Source: Gemmatimonadota bacterium (GTDB lineage Bacteria; Gemmatimonadota; Gemmatimonadetes; Gemmatimonadales; GWC2-71-9). From it: a stretch of DNA of 21,095 nucleotides. Location of the stretch: the NCBI GenBank assembly GCA_016713435.1, contig JADJPD010000007.1:1-21095 (forward strand), given 5' to 3'. Position numbers and translations under genes: made by a program. Of this stretch, positions 8,676-14,695 are shown one piece after another; the stretch's first letter is position 1; each line of letters starts with the position of its first letter. Below the pieces are notes generated by a model. It had not been told where the DNA came from. It worked only from the letters and a program-made list of their open reading frames with translations, and did no database searches.

Positions 8676-10202
8676 ATGCGTCATCACCCCAGCACGCTGG
8701 CCCTCGTCCCGGCCATCCTGGCCCTCGCCGCCTGCAGTCCCGAGGCGGAGGACCGCCTTCCCCTCGACGCCGCCCTGGCGCGCACCGGGACGGTGACCGC
8801 GCAGCCGGCCCAGGTGCAGGCCCTCCTCCCCCAGGTCACCCTGAAGCCCATCATCACCACCGGCGACCCCTTCCCCGGCGCGCCCGCCGTTGCCGCGGAA
8901 GACCAGGCCTGGGGCCCGCTCCCCGACGGCCTCGGGGGGTACCTCGGGACGGATGGCAACCTCGTGCTGTACGCCAACCACGAACTCGACGGCCGCGGCA
9001 TCCCGCTCAGCGACGGCAGCGCCCCCTACAAGTGGGCCCGTGTCTCCCGGCTCCTGCTCGACCGGAAGAGCCTCAGCGTCCTCGAGGGGAGCTACGCCAT
9101 TGACCAGGCCAAGGCCGGCCAGGGTCTCTTCGAGCGGCTCTGCTCCGCCTTCTGGGCAGGCATCCAGGAGGGCGTCGGCTACCCGGGCATCTTCCTGACG
9201 GGCGAGGAGAGCACCAACCCCGGCAAGGGCCGCCAGCTCGCGGTCGACGCGGCCGGCACCATCACCGAGATGCCCTGGTTCGGCCTCTACGCGCACGAGA
9301 ACCAGGTGGTGATCCCCGGCTTCGAGGGCCAGGTGGTGTTCATCGGCCTCGACGACACCGGGGGCGCCTCCGAGCTCTACATGTACGTGGCCGCGTCGCT
9401 CGACGCCGCGCTCGCGGGCCAGGGCAAGCTCTACGTGCTGGCCTCGAGCGCGCTCACCCATGCCGGCAACCTGAAGGAAGGTCAGACGGTGCCGGTCAGC
9501 TTCCGGGAGATCGAGAACCCGATGAGCCTCACCACCCCGGCCGCGCTGCAGCGCCGGGTGGACTCGATCGGCGCCCTGCCCTTCGTCCGGATCGAGGACG
9601 GCGAGGCCGACCAGGCGCCCGGCCGCCGCACCCCGGGCCTCTACTTCGTGGACACCGGCCGCTCCACCACCACCGGCCGCGTGGTGCCCGGCCTGCTCAA
9701 CGCCATCTGCACCGACGACGGCACCACCCCCCGCGTCTGCGACCCCGCCGGCTCCATCTACCGCCTGACCTGGGCCGACCGCCGCGACCCGACCCGGGGC
9801 GGTGAGCTCAAGCTCATCGAGCGCTCGCAGGGCGCCGCCACCGAGTGGGCGTCGCCGGACAACATCGCCACCTCGCCCCGCGGGCTCATGCTGCAGGAGG
9901 ATCCCGCCTACCCCGGCTTCCAGCGCGCCCCGCGCATCTGGTACCTGGGCTACGACGGGACCCGCGGCCTCAAGCCCGCGCTGGCCGTGGCCGAGGCCAC
10001 CAACCCCGGCTGCGACGAGTCCATCGGGGGCGGCGCCGCCACCTGCTGGGAGACCAGCGGCATCATCGACGCCTCCGCCTGGCTCGGCGCCGGCAGCTGG
10101 CTGTTCGTGACGCAGGCGCACGGCCTCCCCTTCACCTTCAACGGCGCCAGCTCCACCGGCGAGAGCGGCCAGCTCCTCTACCTCCGCCTCCCGGGCAGCT
10201 GA
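8676..10202 (+). CDS. DUF839 / PhoX-like beta-propeller lipoprotein
   Basis: 508 residues. The N-terminus is a lipoprotein signal: charged start, hydrophobic core, then LALAAC with the acylated cysteine at position 20, so the protein sits on a membrane facing the periplasm or surface. The body has the hallmarks of the DUF839/PhoX family: GYLGTDGNLVLYANHEL, a GIFLTGEES segment where PhoX has its conserved Glu pair, WFGLYAHENQVVIPG, and the late SPRGLMLQED and GSWLFVTQAHG segments. PhoX enzymes are Ca/Fe-dependent alkaline phosphatases, but many DUF839 members have no tested activity, so only the fold is claimed. A clear Shine-Dalgarno precedes the ATG. It stands alone between two hairpins that share a stem sequence, so it is probably a single-gene transcript. 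Confidence 0.72.
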   Translation: MRHHPSTLALVPAILALAACSPEAEDRLPLDAALARTGTVTAQPAQVQALLPQVTLKPIITTGDPFPGAPAVAAEDQAWGPLPDGLGGYLGTDGNLVLYANHELDGRGIPLSDGSAPYKWARVSRLLLDRKSLSVLEGSYAIDQAKAGQGLFERLCSAFWAGIQEGVGYPGIFLTGEESTNPGKGRQLAVDAAGTITEMPWFGLYAHENQVVIPGFEGQVVFIGLDDTGGASELYMYVAASLDAALAGQGKLYVLASSALTHAGNLKEGQTVPVSFREIENPMSLTTPAALQRRVDSIGALPFVRIEDGEADQAPGRRTPGLYFVDTGRSTTTGRVVPGLLNAICTDDGTTPRVCDPAGSIYRLTWADRRDPTRGGELKLIERSQGAATEWASPDNIATSPRGLMLQEDPAYPGFQRAPRIWYLGYDGTRGLKPALAVAEATNPGCDESIGGGAATCWETSGIIDASAWLGAGSWLFVTQAHGLPFTFNGASSTGESGQLLYLRLPGS

Positions 10203-10223
10203 CCGGCAGGGCCCGCGAACGCG

Positions 10224-10251
10224 AACGGGGCGGCCAGGTGGCCGCCCCGTT
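10224..10251. terminator. Bidirectional stem-loop between convergent genes
   Basis: A perfect 12-bp stem: AACGGGGCGGCC (10224-10235), loop AGGT, GGCCGCCCCGTT (10240-10251), followed on the plus strand by TCGTGTT. It lies between the stops of the DUF839 gene (10202) and DAHP synthase (10276) and can serve both directions. Confidence 0.75.
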
Positions 10252-10275
10252 TCGTGTTCCACCCCCGCCGGGCGG

Positions 10276-11403
10276 TTAGCCCGCCGCCTCCAGCCGGTCC
10301 CGCGCCCGCAGCGCCTGGGCGGCCTCCCGCAGCATGGCCTCGGTGGTGGGCCAGTCGATGCAGGCATCGGTGATGGACACGCCGTACGCCAGCGTCCGGG
10401 CGTCCTCCCCCAGCTTCTGCGCGCCCGCGTGCAGGTGGCTCTCCACCATGGCGCCCATGAGGTGCGGGCTCCCCGCCACGAGCTGCCGCACCACGTCGCC
10501 GAAGACCAGCGGCTGCCGCATGTGGTCCTTGCCCGAGTTGCCGTGGCTGCAGTCCACCATCACCCGCGCGGGCAACCCGCGCGCTGCGCACAGCGACGCG
10601 GCTTCCGCCACCGACTCGGCGTCGTAGTTGGTGCGCCCGCCCCCGCCCCGCAGCACGAGGTGCCGCTCCGGGTTCCCGGTGGTGTGGACGATGGCGCTGC
10701 GCCCCTCGTCGTCCATGCCGAGGAAGGTGTGGGGCGTGCCCGCGGCCTGCATGGCGTCGAGCGCCACCTGCAGGTTGCCGTCGGTGGTGTTCTTGAAGCC
10801 GACGGGCATGGAGAGGCCGCTCGCCATCTCCCGGTGCGTCTGCGACTCGGCGGTCCGCGCCCCGATGGCCGTCCACGCCACCAGGTCGGCGATGTACTGC
10901 GGCACCACCGGACCCAGCAGCTCCGTGGCGGCCGGCAGCCCGAGTTCGTTCACGTCGAGGAGGAGCTTCCGCGCCAGGCGGAGCCCCGTGGCCATGTCGC
11001 GCGTGCCGTCGAGGTGCGGGTCGTTGATCAGCCCCTTCCACCCGACGGTGGTCCGCGGCTTCTCGAAGTACACCCGCATCACCAGGCAGAGCGTCCCCTC
11101 GAGCTCCGTCCGCAGCGCCGCCAGCCGCCGGGCATACGCCAGCGCGGCGGCGGGATCGTGGATGGAGCACGGCCCCACCACCACCAGCAGCCGGCGGTCT
11201 TCCCCCGACAGGATCTGGCGCACGGCGGTGCGCCCCGCGAGCACCGTGCTCGCCGCGCGGCGCGTGAGGGGGAGGTCCCCGATCAGCGTCCTCGGCGCCA
11301 CCAGGGGCTCGAAGCGGCGGATGTGGACGTTGCTCGTCCCGGGGACGATCGGCTTCATGGACGACACGACGGACCGGACCTGCTGGAAGTGGTGAAGTGG
11401 CAT
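10276..11403 (-). CDS. aroG: 3-deoxy-7-phosphoheptulonate (DAHP) synthase, class I AroFGH type
   Basis: 375 residues, close to E. coli AroG. It joins phosphoenolpyruvate and erythrose 4-phosphate in the first step of the shikimate pathway. Family motifs are LLVVVGPCSIHDP, MRVYFEKPRTTVGWKGLINDP, GFKNTTDGN, VDCSHGNSGKDH (metal and phosphate ligands), and YGVSITDACIDW near the end. The N-terminal arm, which in the E. coli enzymes carries the feedback-inhibitor region, is present; which aromatic amino acid inhibits this one is not predictable. The first ATG (11403) has no Shine-Dalgarno; a second ATG 15 codons in (11358, MKPIVPGTSNVHIRR) would fit the family length equally well. It is a single gene, divergent from fpg with a 59-bp gap and convergent with the DUF839 gene. 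Confidence 0.93.
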   Translation of the reverse strand: MPLHHFQQVRSVVSSMKPIVPGTSNVHIRRFEPLVAPRTLIGDLPLTRRAASTVLAGRTAVRQILSGEDRRLLVVVGPCSIHDPAAALAYARRLAALRTELEGTLCLVMRVYFEKPRTTVGWKGLINDPHLDGTRDMATGLRLARKLLLDVNELGLPAATELLGPVVPQYIADLVAWTAIGARTAESQTHREMASGLSMPVGFKNTTDGNLQVALDAMQAAGTPHTFLGMDDEGRSAIVHTTGNPERHLVLRGGGGRTNYDAESVAEAASLCAARGLPARVMVDCSHGNSGKDHMRQPLVFGDVVRQLVAGSPHLMGAMVESHLHAGAQKLGEDARTLAYGVSITDACIDWPTTEAMLREAAQALRARDRLEAAG

Positions 11404-11448
11404 AAAGATGCAGGTGCCACCGTGGTCGCGCCAGAGCGCCGCGGCCCG

Positions 11449-11454
11449 TACCTT
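11449..11454 (+). promoter_or_regulatory. Leaderless-type -10 element of fpg
   Basis: TACCTT is followed by CCCCTCCC (8 nt) and the ATG at 11463, with no Shine-Dalgarno sequence. It is nearly identical to the uvrA arrangement (TATCTT, 7 nt). Confidence 0.5.
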
Positions 11455-11462
11455 CCCCTCCC

Positions 11463-12368
11463 ATGCCCGAGCTGCCCGACATCCGCCTCTACCTCTCGGC
11501 CCTCGAGACCCGCCTCCCCGGGCGGCGGCTCGAGCGGGTGCGGCTCTTCACCCCGTTCCTGCTCCGGAGCGTGGAGCCCCCGCTGGCCGCGGTGGAGGGC
11601 CGCCTCATCACCGGGCTCGAGCGGCTCGGCAAGCGGATCGTAGTGGCCCTCGAGGGGGAGCACTTCCTGGTGATCCACCTGATGATCGCGGGACGCTTCC
11701 GCTGGCTGCAGGCGGGCGCCAAGCCCCCTGGCAAGATCGGCCTCGCCGCCTTCGACCTGGCCGACGGCACCCTCGCCCTGACCGAGGCCGGGAGCAAGCG
11801 CCGGGCGTCGCTCCACGTGATCGCGGGCCGCGCGCAGCTGGCGCCGTTCGACCGCGGCGGCCTGGACGTGGAGGCCGCCACCACCGAGGCGTTCGCCGCG
11901 CGCCTCCGCGCCCGGAACCACACCCTGAAGCGCGCCCTCACCGACCCCACGATCCTCGACGGCATCGGCAACGCCTACTCCGACGAGATCCTCCACGCCG
12001 CGCGCCTCTCTCCCTTCCTCCTCACCCAGCGCCTCGACGACGCCGGGTACGCCCGCCTGCACCACGCCTGCACCGCCGTGCTCGCGGAGTGGACCACGCG
12101 CCTCATCGCCGAGTCAGGCGACCGGTTCCCCGGGAAAGTCACGGCCTTCCGCCCGGGCATGGCCGTGCACGGCCGCTACGGGGAGCCCTGCCCCGACTGC
12201 GGCACGCCCGTCCAGCGCATCCGGTACGCCGACAACGAGACCAACTACTGTCCCGCCTGCCAGACCGAGGGCCGCCTCCTCGCCGACCGCGGCCTGAGCC
12301 GGCTCCTCAAGGACGACTGGCCCCGCACCGTGGAGGAGCTCGAGGAGCTCCGCCGCCCGCCCGCATGA
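11463..12368 (+). CDS. Formamidopyrimidine-DNA glycosylase / endonuclease VIII family protein
   Basis: 301 residues. The Fpg/Nei N-terminus MPELPD gives the catalytic Pro2 and Glu3, Lys57 sits in ERLGKRIV, and the helix-two-turn-helix segment reads LKRALTDPTILDGIGNAYSDEIL. A C-terminal zinc finger is CPDC-x16-CPAC (C243, C246, C263, C266). These enzymes excise oxidised bases and cleave the abasic site by beta/delta elimination. Two deviations are visible: HLMIAGRF replaces the usual HLGMTGR, and the zinc-finger arginine that contacts the phosphate in E. coli Fpg (R258, five residues before the third cysteine) is asparagine in ADNETNYC. Substrate preference may therefore differ from Fpg, so no gene symbol is given. 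It starts without a Shine-Dalgarno behind a TACCTT box and overlaps the permease start by ATGA. Confidence 0.88.
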   Translation: MPELPDIRLYLSALETRLPGRRLERVRLFTPFLLRSVEPPLAAVEGRLITGLERLGKRIVVALEGEHFLVIHLMIAGRFRWLQAGAKPPGKIGLAAFDLADGTLALTEAGSKRRASLHVIAGRAQLAPFDRGGLDVEAATTEAFAARLRARNHTLKRALTDPTILDGIGNAYSDEILHAARLSPFLLTQRLDDAGYARLHHACTAVLAEWTTRLIAESGDRFPGKVTAFRPGMAVHGRYGEPCPDCGTPVQRIRYADNETNYCPACQTEGRLLADRGLSRLLKDDWPRTVEELEELRRPPA

Positions 12369-13684
12369 GCACGGGACTCGTCCGCGCCATCGGGCGCTGG
12401 AGCCTCGTGGCGCTGATGCTCAATGGCGTCATCGGCAGCAGCGTCTTCGGGCTGCCGTCGGTGCTGTGGGGTCGCCTGGGCGCGGCCAGCCCCTGGGCCT
12501 GGCTCATCGCGGCCGGGGCCATCGGGCTCATCGTCGCCTGCTTCGCCGAGGTGGCGAGCCGCTTCGAGGGGGCGGGCGGGCCGTACCTGTATGCGCGGGT
12601 CGCCTTCGGGCGGCTGGCCGGCATCGAGATGGGCTGGCTCGCCTACCTGGTGCGCCTCACCGCCTCGGCCACCAACGCCAATCTGTTCGTGATCTACCTG
12701 GGCCAGTTCTGGCCCGGGGCCGCCGGCCCGGTGGCCTCGCGCGTGGTGCTGGCGCTCGTGATCATCCCGCTGGCGCTCGCCAACGTGCAGGGCGTGCGCG
12801 GCGGGGCCCGGGTGAGCACGGTGCTGCTCATCGTCAAGCTGCTGCCGCTCGCCACCTTCGCGCTCCTCGGACTGGCGCTGGCCGTGCCGCATCCGGTGGC
12901 GCACCCCGCCGCGCCCGTGCCGGCCCTCCGCGACTGGCTCGACGTCATCCTCATCCTGATGTTCGCCTACGGCGGCTTCGAGTCAGCCCTGGTCCCCCTG
13001 GCCGAGGCCAAGGCCCCCCGGCGCGACGCGCCCTTTGCCCTGGGCGTCACGCTGCTCACCTGCGCCTTCCTGTATGGCAGCGCGCAGCTCGTGGTGAACG
13101 CCGCCCTCCCCGACCCCGCCGCCGGCGATCGCCCCCTCGCCGCGGCCGCCGGCGCCTTCCTCGGCCCGGCCGGCGCCACCGTGCTGGCGCTCGCCGCCCT
13201 CGTCTCGGTCACGGGCTACCTCGCCGGCGCCATGGTGAATGTCCCGCGCCTCACCTTCGCCATGGCCGAGCAGGGCGACCTCCCCGCGGCCTTCGCCCGG
13301 CTCCACCCGGTGCACCGGACGCCCTGGCTCTCCATCCTCCTCTTCGCGGCGCTGGTGTGGTGCCTCGCGGCCTCGAGCGGCTTCCTGCAGAACCTCACCC
13401 TCTCCGCCGTCTCACGCCTGTTCACCTACGGCCTCGTCTCCGCGGCGCTCCCCGTCCTGCGCCGCCGTGAACGGCAGGACCCCGGCCTGCCCGCCGCCAC
13501 GCTCCGGCTCCCCGCCGGCCCGCTCCTCGCCCTGCTCGGGTTCCTCACCTCCGGCCTGCTGGCCACGCGCATGAGCGGCCGTGAGCTTGTCGTCATGAGC
13601 GTCGTGCTGCTGCTCGGCCTCCTTCACTGGTACCTCCGCACCCGCCCCAGCGGCGAGCCCCATATCCCCCGTCAGGCGGAGTGA
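12365..13684 (+). CDS. APC-superfamily amino-acid permease-like protein
   Basis: 439 residues, about twelve hydrophobic helices. The first helix is LVALMLNGVIGSSVFGLPSVL, matching the APC-family unwound helix with the GxxG motif of substrate binding; helix 6 reads LILMFAYGGFESALVPLAEAK, also typical. The family moves amino acids or polyamines by proton symport or exchange. The specific substrate is unknown. Its ATG lies inside the fpg stop (ATGA), so it is probably translated from the same mRNA as the glycosylase. A weakly polar end (RTRPSGEPHIPRQAE) completes the frame. A 66-bp gap with a good ribosome binding site separates it from the small lipoprotein. Confidence 0.87.
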   Translation: MSTGLVRAIGRWSLVALMLNGVIGSSVFGLPSVLWGRLGAASPWAWLIAAGAIGLIVACFAEVASRFEGAGGPYLYARVAFGRLAGIEMGWLAYLVRLTASATNANLFVIYLGQFWPGAAGPVASRVVLALVIIPLALANVQGVRGGARVSTVLLIVKLLPLATFALLGLALAVPHPVAHPAAPVPALRDWLDVILILMFAYGGFESALVPLAEAKAPRRDAPFALGVTLLTCAFLYGSAQLVVNAALPDPAAGDRPLAAAAGAFLGPAGATVLALAALVSVTGYLAGAMVNVPRLTFAMAEQGDLPAAFARLHPVHRTPWLSILLFAALVWCLAASSGFLQNLTLSAVSRLFTYGLVSAALPVLRRRERQDPGLPAATLRLPAGPLLALLGFLTSGLLATRMSGRELVVMSVVLLLGLLHWYLRTRPSGEPHIPRQAE

Positions 13685-13739
13685 GCATTTCGCAGGCCCC
13701 AGCGGCGTCCTCAGGGCGTTCCCTCGCGTGGACACCCTC

Positions 13740-13745
13740 GAGGAG
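13740..13745 (+). promoter_or_regulatory. Ribosome binding site of the HExxH lipoprotein
   Basis: GAGGAG is placed 5 nt before the ATG at 13751. It supports the short gene as real and fixes its start. Confidence 0.7.
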
Positions 13746-13750
13746 CCGTC

Positions 13751-14164
13751 ATGCGCCGCCGCGCCCGCCCCGCCCGCCTCCTGCTCCTGGCCCTCCTGGG
13801 CTGCGCCGAGCCCTCGCTGCTGCCCCCGGCGGGTGAGGCATTCGAGCCCCCATCCTCCTATCGGGCCTGGTGGCACGCCACGGAGGGCTGCAGCGGGCGC
13901 AGCGGCCGGTTCGCGCGACTCGCGTGGATCCGCGTCCCGTCCGATGCGCAGGGGCTCTTCACCTGGGACGGGAAGCGCGTGGCCGGCCTGTGGCACTCCC
14001 CGCACACCATCTACCTGTCCGACAAGCTCCTCGACCACGAGCCGCTGGTGCGCCACGAGATGCTGCACGACCTCCTGCAGCGCGGCAGCCACCCCGACAC
14101 CCCCTTCGTGAGCCCCTGCCACCTCCGCTGGCCCATCCTGGTCCCGCTCGACTCCGCCCCCTGA
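13751..14164 (+). CDS. Small lipoprotein with an HExxH zincin-like motif
   Basis: 137 residues. The N-terminus is Arg-rich, followed by LLLLALLGC, a lipobox with acylated Cys18, so the mature 120-residue protein is membrane-anchored outside the cytoplasm. Residues 102-106 are HEMLH, exactly HExxH, preceded by LLDHEPLVR and followed by DLLQRGSH, which offers a further histidine at 114. In zinc peptidases the two HExxH histidines bind Zn and the glutamate is the base. C47 and C123 could form a disulfide. No known family is recognised and the protein is short for a peptidase, so catalytic activity is an inference. A strong ribosome binding site and a 17-bp terminator stem frame the gene. It may be read from the fpg-permease transcript. 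Confidence 0.75.
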   Translation: MRRRARPARLLLLALLGCAEPSLLPPAGEAFEPPSSYRAWWHATEGCSGRSGRFARLAWIRVPSDAQGLFTWDGKRVAGLWHSPHTIYLSDKLLDHEPLVRHEMLHDLLQRGSHPDTPFVSPCHLRWPILVPLDSAP

Positions 14165-14169
14165 AACGC

Positions 14170-14206
14170 CACGCTCCCCGGCACCACCCTGGTGCCGGGG
14201 AGCGTG
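14170..14206. terminator. Strong bidirectional stem-loop
   Basis: A perfect 17-bp stem, 14170-14186 with 14190-14206, and a CCC loop. It lies between convergent stops at 14164 and 14223. Weak T content on either side, but the stem is long and placed exactly where a shared terminator belongs. Confidence 0.78.
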
Positions 14207-14222
14207 AACCCGACGGAACGGC

Positions 14223-14672
14223 TCAGTTCCGGTCCACCGCCCGCTGTCCCCCGAAGCGCTGCACGATCTTGTCGTCCCCGTCGTCGGCGGTGTTGGCCAC
14301 GGCCATCACCGTCCACATCAGCTCGTCGGTGTCGATCCCCTCCCCCACGAAAGCGTGGGTGAAGAGGATGTCGTTGGTGCCCGGCTCCATGGCATAGGCC
14401 CCGAAGCGCATGTTGAAGTTCTCCTCCAGCAGGAACTGCCGCAGCTCCAGCGTCGGCTCGGCCCCCGTCACCACCCAGCTGAAGGCGCGCACCACCGTGA
14501 ACCGCTCGTTGATCGGCGTCACCGACACCGTCACCCAGGCCGAGCCGGCCCGGATGTGGAACTGCGGGGCGGTGTCGTTGGGCCGGGCCTGCGCCCCGAA
14601 CTGCTCCTTGAGGATCGTGGCGACCTTCTCGTACACCTTGGCCTGGTTCTCGTTCTGGAACTGCGGGGGCAT
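14223..14672 (-). CDS. YbjN/CesT-like small protein (type III chaperone-like fold)
   Basis: 149 residues. It begins MPPQFQNENQAKVYEKVATI and contains FTVVRAFSWVVTG, ELRQFLLEENFNMRFGAYAM and LMWTVMAVANTADDGDDKIV. The order of an amphipathic N-terminal helix, strands around a VxVxPI segment, then a LLxxN...FGxY helix-strand and a last long helix resembles YbjN-domain and type III secretion chaperone-like proteins. Such folds bind short peptides. No type III system is present in the window, so a general chaperone or adaptor role is more likely. The start at 14672 is chosen over a longer open frame because GGAG stands 6 nt upstream and the extension is low-complexity. It begins 23 bp after the Clp-like ATPase stop, so the two probably work together. 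The family call is tentative. Confidence 0.62.
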   Translation of the reverse strand: MPPQFQNENQAKVYEKVATILKEQFGAQARPNDTAPQFHIRAGSAWVTVSVTPINERFTVVRAFSWVVTGAEPTLELRQFLLEENFNMRFGAYAMEPGTNDILFTHAFVGEGIDTDELMWTVMAVANTADDGDDKIVQRFGGQRAVDRN

Positions 14673-14695
14673 CGGCTGCTCCGGATGAGGGTGGG

